NCBI RefSeq assembly: GCF_019021925.1
Contig: NZ_CP058990.1
Location: forward strand, 3,064,001-3,128,000
Length of the DNA: 64,000 nucleotides
Source of the DNA: Cellulophaga sp. HaHaR_3_176
GTDB taxonomy: Bacteria > Bacteroidota > Bacteroidia > Flavobacteriales > Flavobacteriaceae
Direction of reading: 5' to 3'
Numbering within the stretch: position 1 is the first letter of the stretch; each line of letters starts with the position of its first letter. The translations under genes and the position numbers were made by a program. Below are positions 26,847 through 35,951 of this stretch, piece by piece. The notes beneath the pieces were generated by a model. It ran no database searches and was not told the DNA's origin. It worked only from the letters and a program-made list of their open reading frames with translations.

Positions 26847-28616
26847 ATGAAAACGCAGAAAAAATTAACAATATACAGCATTACTTTCCTCATGCTAAGC
26901 TTACTCTTTACCAGTTGTACAGATTTAGAAGAGGTAGTTTTAGATGAAGAATTAGGAGAGCAAACAGCAGATCCAGAGGGTGTACTAGCATCGGCCTATG
27001 ACCGTTTAGGTGATAAAACTTTTGTAGATCATGGTGGTGTTTTTGCACTTCAAGAGTATACCACAGATATTGCCATGTTACCAACACGCGGTAGTGACTG
27101 GGGAGATGGTGGCAAATGGAGGTCTATGCATGAGTTTACATGGGCGCCAGACAATGGTATCACAACTGAAAACTGGAATTATCTAACCAATGGAATTACA
27201 CGCTCATTAACAGCTGTAGAGAGTATTTATAATTCTGACGCCAGCAATAAGGAGTTATTTTTAGCCGAAGCTAGAGGTTTATTAGCTTTTTACACCTATA
27301 CCACCTTAGATCTTTATGGGCAAGCACCCTACAGAGATCCTTATGGAGGAGAACAAACCATCCAAATTTTACAAGCAGCAGATGCCATTGATGATTTAAT
27401 CGTTGAAGTAGAAGCTATTCTTCCAGATTTGGCCGGTTTAGGAGAGCAATCTACTTATAATGGCCGTTTTACAAAAGAGGCTGCTTACGGTTTGTTAGCA
27501 ACAATGTATTTAAATAGAGCGGTGTTTAAAGACCGCTACAATAGCAATTCTTCTTTTGATTTTACGCAAGCATCATTAACCTCTGGTAGTAATGATATGG
27601 AGCAAGTAATTAAGTACACTTCACTATTAATCGATTCCGGAAAATTTGCTTTAGAAAGCAACTATTTTTCTAATTTTTCAATTGATAACGGATCCAGTAC
27701 TGAAATGATTTTTGCTGTAATTCAAGAAATTGAAGCAGTACGCTCTGGAGATAATGATTTTGGATATGTATCTGTAGCTAGAAACCAAAGACCTTCTCCT
27801 GCAAATAGAGGCACCAATGCAGCATGCACTACTCCTGAGTTTTTTGCTACTTGGAGCGGTAATGAAAGTGATCCTCGTTTTTCTAGAAAATATCAATATG
27901 GTGACGGCACTTGGTTTATGAATGATGGTACTGATGTAAGTGTTCCTGCTGAAGATTTTGTTCCTGATTCAGAAAGCAATGCTTGGTTTCATTTTAATAG
28001 TGGTTTCTTAAACGGACCTCAGTACGGACCTGTTTTAGATGGTAATGGAGGCTTTATTATGACTTCCGATGGTAGAATTGAAGTTTCTCCATTAGTGATG
28101 GAAAAAAGTACGGCTACTCCTATGGATTTTACTCCTGAACTTAACTTTGATAATCCGGCTCAGGCTGTTTTTGCTCAAAATCAAATCAACAGAGGGGTAC
28201 GAATTTTTAAGTTTGAATATGATCCAGAAAATGGAAATGGCAATAGTAAGGTTGATATTCCATTATACCGTTTAGGAGGAATGTTTGCTATGCGAGCAGA
28301 AGCCTATTTTAGAAACGGACAAACAGGAGATGCATTAACGGATATAAATACACTAAGAACAAGCAGAACTCGAGAATCGCTTTTTAGTAATGCTCCTGGC
28401 GAAGCAATAACAACTTTAGATGAAACACAATTGTATAAAGAAATAGGGTTTGAATTGTATTGGGAACTACAAAGAAGACCTCAAATGATCCGTTTTGGCA
28501 CTTTTGATGTTGCATACACAGCTAAACCAGCGACAGAACCCTTTAGAAGAATTTTCCCTATCCCACAGGAAACAATGGATGTAACCAAACAATTTACACA
28601 AAATAGCGGGTATTAA
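26847..28616 (+). CDS. SusD/RagB-family nutrient-binding lipoprotein
   Basis: A 589-residue surface lipoprotein that caps the SusC channel. A lipoprotein signal ends at LLFTSC with Cys at about residue 24. The TPR-like body has typical SusD landmarks: FLAEARGLLAFYTYTTLDLYG (a helix in the first half) and LGGMFAMRAEAYFRNGQ...DINTLRTSR in the second. The C-terminal RagB-type ending (LYKEIGFELYWELQRRPQMIRFG, RIFPIPQETMDV) is also present. It starts seven bases after susC. The locus contains no glycoside hydrolase or sulfatase that would hint at a polysaccharide. Confidence 0.95.
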   Translation: MKTQKKLTIYSITFLMLSLLFTSCTDLEEVVLDEELGEQTADPEGVLASAYDRLGDKTFVDHGGVFALQEYTTDIAMLPTRGSDWGDGGKWRSMHEFTWAPDNGITTENWNYLTNGITRSLTAVESIYNSDASNKELFLAEARGLLAFYTYTTLDLYGQAPYRDPYGGEQTIQILQAADAIDDLIVEVEAILPDLAGLGEQSTYNGRFTKEAAYGLLATMYLNRAVFKDRYNSNSSFDFTQASLTSGSNDMEQVIKYTSLLIDSGKFALESNYFSNFSIDNGSSTEMIFAVIQEIEAVRSGDNDFGYVSVARNQRPSPANRGTNAACTTPEFFATWSGNESDPRFSRKYQYGDGTWFMNDGTDVSVPAEDFVPDSESNAWFHFNSGFLNGPQYGPVLDGNGGFIMTSDGRIEVSPLVMEKSTATPMDFTPELNFDNPAQAVFAQNQINRGVRIFKFEYDPENGNGNSKVDIPLYRLGGMFAMRAEAYFRNGQTGDALTDINTLRTSRTRESLFSNAPGEAITTLDETQLYKEIGFELYWELQRRPQMIRFGTFDVAYTAKPATEPFRRIFPIPQETMDVTKQFTQNSGY

Positions 28617-28635
28617 GTTTAGTTAGTTTTTCAAA

Positions 28636-28671
28636 CCAAAAGCTCCATAAGTAAATTATGGAGCTTTTTTA
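28636..28671. terminator. Bidirectional terminator between susD and the PycTM-type gene
   Basis: AAAAGCTCCATAA and TTATGGAGCTTTT form a stem with a short loop, with A-run and T-run flanks. It ends the SusCD transcript and also the long leftward gene run that finishes at 28696. Confidence 0.9.
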
Positions 28672-28695
28672 TTTATTCTAAAATTTAAAAAAACA

Positions 28696-29328
28696 TTACA
28701 CCATCGATGCAAAGAATAAATGACACATAAGAAAAGCTATAACCGAAAGAATAATCCCGATTAAAAAAACATGAAAAGATTTACGAAGAAGTCTAAACTT
28801 TCTATCTATTGTTTTACCTAGGTGATAGGTGTCTTTTGCAATAGTTTCATACAACTCATCTCCTTTATACATTAAACCAGTCATCTGCGTTACATACTCT
28901 TCTTCATTCATGGTATTGAAATTCCCATAAAACAATAAGTTGTTCGTGTGCATCTCCCCATGTTTTAATTCTGGCCTAGTAGCAAAAATTGCAAATGCAA
29001 TGGATATAATATTGGTAAGCAACATCATGATAACAGGATAAATTAAATGCGGATCTTCATCTAGCTGACCATAAACAGTTCCTAAAATTATAGAAAGGAT
29101 AAGTGCATTTATAGAAATCAATATGTTTGACTTCCTATCAATCATTGTATTTAGCGTATATTGATTTTTAGAAACTAATCTAAACAGGGTTTCTGCACCA
29201 CGTTCTGACCTTGGTTCTACCTTAGCCAATTTCTTTTTTAATGCCTTTAAGCCATCCATATCAATATTTAATTCTTCCATTAAATATTTACTTTCTGCTT
29301 TTTGTATTTTTTTATCTTTTGGCTCCAT
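28696..29328 (-). CDS. DUF5706/PycTM-type membrane protein (Pycsar effector-like)
   Basis: A 210-residue protein with three to four membrane helices: about 68-88 (NILISINALILSIILG), 93-116 (YPVIMMLLTNIISIAFAIFA) and 185-208. The family pattern is clear: ETLFRLVSKNQYTLNTMIDR before the first helix, LLFYGNFNTMNEEEYV in the loop, then ETIAKDTYHLGKTIDRKFRLLR. In Pycsar anti-phage systems such proteins are membrane-disrupting effectors triggered by cCMP or cUMP. Here there is no cyclase gene nearby and no HD domain, so defence is not established. It is the last gene of the leftward run. Confidence 0.85.
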   Translation of the reverse strand: MEPKDKKIQKAESKYLMEELNIDMDGLKALKKKLAKVEPRSERGAETLFRLVSKNQYTLNTMIDRKSNILISINALILSIILGTVYGQLDEDPHLIYPVIMMLLTNIISIAFAIFATRPELKHGEMHTNNLLFYGNFNTMNEEEYVTQMTGLMYKGDELYETIAKDTYHLGKTIDRKFRLLRKSFHVFLIGIILSVIAFLMCHLFFASMV

Positions 29329-29348
29329 ACGGATTAAAGTTAGCTATT

Positions 29349-30005
29349 TTATGATTTGAAAAAAGAAGGCATAGGAATATTAAATTTTTCATAGATACCA
29401 TAAGGTATTCCTATATCTGCAATAAAAATTTTAGTTTTAAGAGAGAGCGTATTCAGAATTTGTTTAGGTGCTGCCAAGGTAAGCACTTGATCTGCTTGAA
29501 ACATTGGTTGTGTAATATCCTCAGAAACACCCATAGGAATATCTAATGAGATTTTAAGCGCATTAGAACTATTAGCTGTTTGTATTCTACTTAAAAACAC
29601 TTCACTCAATGGAAGCCTTTGTGAGAAACCTAAATAAGCATCAACCCAAATATCTGGTGCTGCTATTATTCCTTTTTTTGCCCCAAACAGCAACGCACGT
29701 TCTAATTGCTCTGCAGGTAAATTTTTAGTAATTTCGACAGGTATATCTAAATACACCTCAAAACCCCAAGCGGCCAACCTACGAGCCGCAACTAAACCGC
29801 CACCGCCATTATTACCATTACCTATTCCTATTAAAATTTTAGATGTTTTTTTCGCAGTTAATGCAATTAAATTAGCTAGTTGCAAACCTGCATTTTCCAT
29901 CATCAGGGGTATTGGTAAATTATACTGTTCTACCGCAAGGTAATCCATCTCCTTAAAAGAAGCTAATGATAATGCATCCGTAGCTTTAAAATGATTTTCT
30001 ATCAA
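29349..30005 (-). CDS. NAD(P)H-hydrate epimerase
   Basis: A 218-residue YjeF N-terminal-type protein that converts R-NAD(P)HX to the S form so that it can be repaired. The glycine-rich segment IGIGNGNNGGGGLVAARRLA and the ISLDIPMGVS-type substrate loop (here LKISLDIPMGVSEDITQ) are visible. There is no C-terminal dehydratase (NnrD) domain, so it is a stand-alone epimerase. An unusual surrounding is that it sits two bases after an unknown 251-residue gene, inside the long Crp-headed run, not next to a dehydratase. Confidence 0.88.
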   Translation of the reverse strand: MIENHFKATDALSLASFKEMDYLAVEQYNLPIPLMMENAGLQLANLIALTAKKTSKILIGIGNGNNGGGGLVAARRLAAWGFEVYLDIPVEITKNLPAEQLERALLFGAKKGIIAAPDIWVDAYLGFSQRLPLSEVFLSRIQTANSSNALKISLDIPMGVSEDITQPMFQADQVLTLAAPKQILNTLSLKTKIFIADIGIPYGIYEKFNIPMPSFFKS

Positions 30006-30007
30006 AA

Positions 30008-30763
30008 TTATAATGCCTTATAGGTTAAGATCGTTTCTTTAAAAAATGCGATTACTTTTTCTTCATCTAAACCACTCATAGGGTTTACAGCTCCTTTAAA
30101 ACCTTCATTTTTCCAACTTCCTAAAGATAATTTTTTAAATTCTTCTGTACTAATACCTTCATGCCCGTTGTACCCACTAGTATACAAATAAAAATCATCG
30201 ACTAGCGTATCTGGTATTGCCATACCAAAACCTACACTAACATTTTCAGGTTTATCTAAAGTTATAAAACCTCCAGTATCAAAATGATGTGGCCAAATCC
30301 GAATACCTGTCTCTAAATTTAATTCTTTAACTACGACCTCTAAAGAATTTTGAGCGATTGTACGCAAGTTTACTAACCCATTAAGCTCTTCTTGTGCTGG
30401 TTTTGCAAACGTAAAATCATCTGCTATTTTTTCATAGGGTAAGTCATAATGTAACGCAAAACTATATGGAGTATTCCGTCCTAAAACTTCCGTTACATTC
30501 TGAATCCATGTCACTATTTCTTTATGCGTTTTACCGTCTAAAAGAAAAGTTTCTATTTGCTCTTCATTACGTAACCAATAAAGAGAGAATGACTTGTAGT
30601 CAAGTGCTAATTTATGCCCTATATCACTTAATGTCCATGTTTCTAAATATCCTTTTTTTGTATTAAACCCAAGGTTAGTATGGCTATCATCTGCCTTTTT
30701 ATCTAAAAAATTAATCCCGGCTGTTGCTAGGTATTGTGCTGCAATATGAATTTGATTTGTCAT
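30008..30763 (-). CDS. Uncharacterised cytosolic protein with a WPHHFDTGG motif
   Basis: A 251-residue protein I do not recognise. It has no signal peptide or membrane helix. The most distinctive segment is IRIWPHHFDTGGFITL (about residue 155-170), rich in possible metal or substrate ligands, followed by SVGFGMAIPDTLVDDFYLYTSGYNG. The first half has alternating helices and aromatic strands. It begins nine bases after the Rieske-glutamate synthase gene stop and runs two bases short of the epimerase gene, so all three are almost certainly expressed together. Confidence 0.8.
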   Translation of the reverse strand: MTNQIHIAAQYLATAGINFLDKKADDSHTNLGFNTKKGYLETWTLSDIGHKLALDYKSFSLYWLRNEEQIETFLLDGKTHKEIVTWIQNVTEVLGRNTPYSFALHYDLPYEKIADDFTFAKPAQEELNGLVNLRTIAQNSLEVVVKELNLETGIRIWPHHFDTGGFITLDKPENVSVGFGMAIPDTLVDDFYLYTSGYNGHEGISTEEFKKLSLGSWKNEGFKGAVNPMSGLDEEKVIAFFKETILTYKAL

Positions 30764-30772
30764 GAGTAAATT

Positions 30773-32386
30773 TTAAAGATTAGTTCCTGCATAAGGTATT
30801 CCTGTTAAATGGTGCATTTCTCTATTAAAGGTTGATAAGTCTTCCTGATTAAATTTAGAGATATCATCATAACCACATGCTCTTGCAATTACTTTGATTA
30901 GATTATTGGTTGCATCAAAATAATTATGCAATTGTTTCGCTGAAGCATCTATAATTAATCGGCTTCTTAAAGATTCTTTTTGAGTTGCTATTCCTACTGG
31001 GCAGTTATTGCTCCCACAGGCCCTCATACCTAAACAACCAATGGCTTGTAGTGCAGCATTAGAAACTGCAACAGCATCTGCTCCTAACATTAATGCTTTT
31101 CCATAATCTTCTGCAATTCGCAGTCCGCCTGTAATTATTAAGGTTACCCCAGTAGCATTTACTTTATCTAAATATTTACGTGCTCTTGCCAAAGCTGCAA
31201 TAGTTGGTACATTTATATTGTCTCGTAAAATGGTAGGAGCAGAGCCTGTACCTCCACCACGACCATCAAGAATAATATAATCTACTCCCACATCTAAGGC
31301 AAATTGGATGTCTTTTTCTATATGGCTTGCTGCTATCTTAAATCCTATTGGAATTCCGCCTGTATGCGCTCTTACTTTATCTGCAAAGGCCTTAAAATCT
31401 TTCACCCCATGAAAATCTGGAAAAGTTGCTGGGGAAATTGCTGTTTCACCCTCTTTTAAACCTCTTACCTCTGCTATTTCTTTACTTACTTTGCTTCCTG
31501 GTAAATGACCTCCTGTTCCTGTTTTAGCCCCTTGTCCGCCTTTAAAGTGAAACGCTTGTACATGATCTAATTTATCCCAAGAAAAGCCAAACTGTGCAGA
31601 AGCAAGCTCATAAAAATATTTACTGTTATTTTCTTGCTCTTTAGGAAGCATTCCGCCTTCTCCTGAGCAAATACCTGTACCCGCAAGTTCTGCTCCTTTT
31701 GATAATGCAATTTTTGCTTCTCGTGACAATGCACCAAAACTCATATCACTTACAAATAAAGGAATGTCTAAGCTTAAAGGTTTTTTTGCATTAGGACCGA
31801 TCACTACTTTAGTAGCTACCTCATCTTCATCTAACAAAGGGCGACTTGCTAATTGTGCCGGTAAAAACTGAATATCACTCCATTTTGGAAGTGTATTTCT
31901 ATCTACCCCCATAGACGCAGAGAAACCATGATGTCCAAGATTTTTTAATCCGTTTTTTGCCAATTCTTTTATATACCCTGTATAAGGTTCTGTTTCTTCA
32001 GGGTGCGTATCTGCGTAAGCTCCTAAATATTCTTCCCGATTAAAAGGTTGTGCGTGTTTTTCTAAATAGGTATCAATTTCTACTTCATCTACGAAAAGGT
32101 CTCCATTTTCAACTTTTGTTGTAAACTTATGCAGCACTTCATTATTATTATATTCAGAAACACCTGTATCATATCGATAATCCCAACCATGAACTCCACA
32201 GATAAGATTATGACCATCAATATGCCCATCAGACATTAATGCTCCTCGATGCAAACATCTTCCGTAAAGTACTGATATCACATCATCAAACTTAACAATG
32301 ACCAAATCAAGACCATTAACTAAAGCATGAGCCGGTTTTTTGTTTTCTAATGATTTTACTTGCGCAATAACAATTGGTTTTTTCAT
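30773..32386 (-). CDS. Rieske-type ferredoxin fused to an FMN glutamate synthase domain
   Basis: A 537-residue fusion. Residues about 1-105 form a Rieske domain with ligands Cys44-x-His46 and Cys63-x2-His66 (CLHRGAL and CGVHGWDY). The remainder is the FMN-binding TIM barrel of the glutamate synthase large subunit: DIPLFVSDMSFGALS, CSGEGGMLPKEQ, KTGTGGHLPGSKVS, LDGRGGGTGSAP, and the iron-sulfur cysteines in CLGMRACGSNNCPVGIATQ. There is no glutaminase domain, so it is an oxidoreductase of the glutamate synthase-related group, with the Rieske cluster presumably feeding electrons. The natural substrate is unknown. Confidence 0.9.
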   Translation of the reverse strand: MKKPIVIAQVKSLENKKPAHALVNGLDLVIVKFDDVISVLYGRCLHRGALMSDGHIDGHNLICGVHGWDYRYDTGVSEYNNNEVLHKFTTKVENGDLFVDEVEIDTYLEKHAQPFNREEYLGAYADTHPEETEPYTGYIKELAKNGLKNLGHHGFSASMGVDRNTLPKWSDIQFLPAQLASRPLLDEDEVATKVVIGPNAKKPLSLDIPLFVSDMSFGALSREAKIALSKGAELAGTGICSGEGGMLPKEQENNSKYFYELASAQFGFSWDKLDHVQAFHFKGGQGAKTGTGGHLPGSKVSKEIAEVRGLKEGETAISPATFPDFHGVKDFKAFADKVRAHTGGIPIGFKIAASHIEKDIQFALDVGVDYIILDGRGGGTGSAPTILRDNINVPTIAALARARKYLDKVNATGVTLIITGGLRIAEDYGKALMLGADAVAVSNAALQAIGCLGMRACGSNNCPVGIATQKESLRSRLIIDASAKQLHNYFDATNNLIKVIARACGYDDISKFNQEDLSTFNREMHHLTGIPYAGTNL

Positions 32387-32406
32387 ATGTATATTGGTTT
32401 TTAGTA

Positions 32407-35400
32407 TTAAAATGAGAATCCGAGTACAAAGACAATTCTACCACCATCTGTACTATTAAAATATCCAAGATTAGCCGTTAAAGCTTCTGCTCCAACTACC
32501 CATAAAGAACCTCCAGCGGAGTTATGCCAAACATTAGAGTTATCGTCACTTGTCCAAACACGGCCATAGTCAAAACTTCCTGTTACTCCAAAACGAATAG
32601 GAATTACACTTGTTTTTAAACCTCCTAATGGTATTCTTAAATCTGTATTCTGATAAAAAGATTGTTTACCTGTAAAACGTTCATTTCTAAATCCTCTAAG
32701 GCTATTATTACCTCCTAATCTAGCACCGTGATAAAATTCAAAATCATCACCTAAAATAACTTCACCTCCTAATTTGGTAGCCAAAACTAGGCTGCCACTT
32801 CTTGTAAGTTTATGGCTTATTGCTAATTCTGGTTTTAGATACCCAAAGCTATTATCTGCTGTGGTATCATCAATATTTGTTTTATACCCTGCAGTTAAGC
32901 CCATATTTAAACCTAAGGTAGGGAAGGCTGCGCTATCCTTATTTTCATAATTATAAGTAGCCTCTGCTCCACCATAAATTTGATGCTGAAAAATTGAGTT
33001 GTCTGCTGAAAAGTCTGAAACAAAACGATCTTCTGTATTTTCAACATCAAATGATTCTACAAGAGGTTTAAACTGAAAATACCCTCCATTTGCTCCTCTC
33101 CAATTTAAAGAGATAGCAGCATTCCACTTACGAATTCTAACTCTATTAAAATCTAAATCATTAACATCTTTATCATACTCTGTTTCATTACCAAACCCAA
33201 AGAAATTCTCAGCAAAATTTGGACTTGTATACAAACCTTCTATTCCAAAATTCCAATGCTTAAAAATGTTAGAAAATTCTCCTTTATACGAAACATCAAA
33301 ACCTGAGGTACTTGTGTAATAAGCTGCATTAATACTGTGTTTATACGTAAATGGGTTTCTTTGCAAACCATAATAAGCATGATTACTAAGTACACCAATC
33401 TTAAGACCATCATCTGGATTGACAGCAATTATGGGTAATAATTGATCAAAACTATATTTTACTTTCTTGTGATCGTAGTTATTAATACTATAATCATCTA
33501 CAAGCCATTTTTTAGATTTTTTATTGACGATTGTATTTTCCTTACTCTTATAATCGTATAACTTTACTTTTTTGGTGTTTTTAAAATCGTAGGTGTCATT
33601 CTTCTTCCCTCCAATTATTTTTATATTTACAAGATGATCTCCTTCACCTTCTACTACAAATGTATCACTACCATCAAGACCATATATCCATATTTCTTTA
33701 GTAACATCTCTAGAAAAAGTACGGTTTAGAATTCCTAAATCCTTACGATCTATTCTTATGTTTGTTTGACCATCTGGTAATCTAGTAATTTTAAAATCGT
33801 CTGATTTTTGTGTTCCTGTAACTACCTCAAATTTATTTAAATACAAATAATATGCATTAGCAATTTTTAAAAGATTTTCACGTCTTCCTTTTAGCTTCTC
33901 TTTTATATCATCTATTGTAGCCCCTTTAATTTCTGCTGGTATATTTTCAAATGCCTTTTCTATAGCTGCATCAGAAAGACTTTCTTGTATTGCTTTTGCC
34001 TGCTTTTCCCATTCTTCCCAACCAGAAGCATTGATCAATGTTAAATCTAAATGGTATGGAGATGATGCAAACCACTTTACGCTTCTTAAATCATCATCAT
34101 AAGTTTGCATTTTACGCAAACCTGGTATTGCTCTAGTTAAAAAACTTATAAGCGCACCGTCATACTTTGAAAAAGCTTGATCTCGATCTCTTGGAATAGG
34201 CTTACAATATTCTGTACCATCATCGTTTTTAAAAAGTGCCCAACGCCATTGATCTTCATGTCTGTCCCAATCTCCTAAAAGCATATCGAAAAGACGTGCT
34301 TTAATATAAGAAGGTTCATCTACAACAGATTTACCTGATTTATGGATTTCTTGTAAAACATCAGCAGTACTTAAAATTTTAACAGGTGTACCAAAAGATT
34401 CTGATGCTAATTGTGTATCTCCTACATGCTCTTCTATCATATAGAGTTCATCACCAAAATCATCATTAAACTCTGCTAAAGTTTTTTGTTTAGGAATATA
34501 ATACAGCTCAGGATTGGTATGAAAAACACCTACAGCATCTGATAAATCTCCAATAGCAAAAGGAGTATAAGGGTGCGAAGTCGTATAGAAATCAGAAAGA
34601 AATTTATCGACAACTGTATCATCTAAAGCATCTCCAATATAAGTGTCTTGAAAAGCATTGGCTTGTAAAAATTTAATAGTGCTCTTTTTTAATGCACGCA
34701 TTACAAACTGCTGTCCGTTTTTATCTTCTAATCTAAGTGATTTTGATTGTTGCCCACCACCACGTTTAACAGGTGTTAGTCCGCCTTTTAGAGTATCTAA
34801 AAGCACTACAGGTACGTTTACTTCCTTACCATAATATTCTCGGTAATGATTTCCCCAAAGTGCCTTATATACGCCACTTTTAGTAGTTTCTTCTTTGGTA
34901 TACACCGCTGCAGATTTTTTAGAAGGAAAATTATTTTTGATTGGAGAAACTTCAACCTCATCTTGCGCCCCGCCTTTTAAAATAGTTGTTGAAAAAGCTT
35001 TTTCTGGCATCCCGTTTTCAAGTGTAAAAAAATGTACTACAACTTTTCCGTTCACGCCAATATCTAAACGTGCATAACCATTTTTTGCTAATGCAAACTG
35101 CCCATCATCTTCTTTTTTTACTGCTTCTAAGTCTCCTGCTGCTCCACTAATAATCTGAGGAACCGAAGTATTAAGGTATTGCAAATTTTTACCAAGACCC
35201 GATAGAAAAATAACATCATCAGCACCTCTAGCTATAGTTTTTAGACGTTGTCTTAAACTTCTATATTCTGCATTCTGGAAATCATTAACGTTAAAACCCC
35301 CTGTATTAGCCAATAACCCTTGTCTTGTATTTGTTTCTATAGGATGGTGAATTGCTATAAGAATTATTTTTCCTTGTGCTTTTTTTATTCGGTTTTCGAA

Positions 35401-35925
35401 TTCTAAAAAGAATAAGTTCCTATTCTTAATTTCAGCATCTTCATTGATATACACATTCTGGTTCCAATCTTCTAAATACCACTGAGAATCTACGGTAATT
35501 AATACCACATTTTCAGAAATGTCATAGGAATCTATAGGCTCATCATTATCAGGATAAAACTTAGCTTTACTATTTTTTTTTATATGTTTTTCAATATCTT
35601 TTAAACGTTTATAGCCTTCTTTTGACCATTCTTGACCACCGCTTATGAATATAGCTTCTTTCTTAAAATCATTTACAATTAAGAGCTGCTCATTAAGTGA
35701 TGATTCATAATTTTCTTTAGGAGCTTCGTTACCCAATAAAAGTAGCATAGGGTTTTCTGCAGATTTTGCAGCTAAGGCTATTTGACTAAGGACATGAGTA
35801 TTTGTTATATCTGAAGTGTTACCAGTCATGTAAATAGTTTTTTCTATTTCTTGTGAAAAAACTAAGCTTGAGCTTAGTACCGCTGTTAGAGGCAACAAAA
35901 GGTTGAGTAATTTAAAAGTTTTCAT
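32407..35925 (-). CDS. Outer-membrane BamA-like barrel protein with degenerate metallophosphatase and kinase-like domains
   Basis: A 1172-residue exported protein (signal peptide about 1-24). Residues about 30-310 align in layout with calcineurin-type phosphatases, but the metal motifs are changed: TGN for GD, LLGNEA for LGDN, SGGQEW for GNHDW, while IAIHHP is kept. Residues about 350-680 hold segments resembling an atypical kinase fold: QQFVMRALKK, LLGDWDRHEDQWRW, PIPRDRDQAF. The last 380 residues form an Omp85/surface-antigen barrel (HGARLGGNNSLRGFRNERFT and a final aromatic strand GRIVFVLGFSF). The barrel call is firm; the middle domain is my inference. Confidence 0.82.
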   Translation of the reverse strand: MKTFKLLNLLLPLTAVLSSSLVFSQEIEKTIYMTGNTSDITNTHVLSQIALAAKSAENPMLLLLGNEAPKENYESSLNEQLLIVNDFKKEAIFISGGQEWSKEGYKRLKDIEKHIKKNSKAKFYPDNDEPIDSYDISENVVLITVDSQWYLEDWNQNVYINEDAEIKNRNLFFLEFENRIKKAQGKIILIAIHHPIETNTRQGLLANTGGFNVNDFQNAEYRSLRQRLKTIARGADDVIFLSGLGKNLQYLNTSVPQIISGAAGDLEAVKKEDDGQFALAKNGYARLDIGVNGKVVVHFFTLENGMPEKAFSTTILKGGAQDEVEVSPIKNNFPSKKSAAVYTKEETTKSGVYKALWGNHYREYYGKEVNVPVVLLDTLKGGLTPVKRGGGQQSKSLRLEDKNGQQFVMRALKKSTIKFLQANAFQDTYIGDALDDTVVDKFLSDFYTTSHPYTPFAIGDLSDAVGVFHTNPELYYIPKQKTLAEFNDDFGDELYMIEEHVGDTQLASESFGTPVKILSTADVLQEIHKSGKSVVDEPSYIKARLFDMLLGDWDRHEDQWRWALFKNDDGTEYCKPIPRDRDQAFSKYDGALISFLTRAIPGLRKMQTYDDDLRSVKWFASSPYHLDLTLINASGWEEWEKQAKAIQESLSDAAIEKAFENIPAEIKGATIDDIKEKLKGRRENLLKIANAYYLYLNKFEVVTGTQKSDDFKITRLPDGQTNIRIDRKDLGILNRTFSRDVTKEIWIYGLDGSDTFVVEGEGDHLVNIKIIGGKKNDTYDFKNTKKVKLYDYKSKENTIVNKKSKKWLVDDYSINNYDHKKVKYSFDQLLPIIAVNPDDGLKIGVLSNHAYYGLQRNPFTYKHSINAAYYTSTSGFDVSYKGEFSNIFKHWNFGIEGLYTSPNFAENFFGFGNETEYDKDVNDLDFNRVRIRKWNAAISLNWRGANGGYFQFKPLVESFDVENTEDRFVSDFSADNSIFQHQIYGGAEATYNYENKDSAAFPTLGLNMGLTAGYKTNIDDTTADNSFGYLKPELAISHKLTRSGSLVLATKLGGEVILGDDFEFYHGARLGGNNSLRGFRNERFTGKQSFYQNTDLRIPLGGLKTSVIPIRFGVTGSFDYGRVWTSDDNSNVWHNSAGGSLWVVGAEALTANLGYFNSTDGGRIVFVLGFSF

Positions 35926-35951
35926 TTTTGAACCGTTAGTTTATTAATTTA

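Noticed and set aside
28696..29328. A complete Pycsar anti-phage system
   Set aside because: Only the effector-like membrane protein is present. A pyrimidine cyclase gene is absent within 10 kb on either side, and there are no other defence genes or mobile-element marks.
30008..30763. Assignment of the WPHHFD protein to DUF5996
   Set aside because: The motif is superficially similar, but the surrounding strands recalled for that family do not match, so I leave it unassigned.
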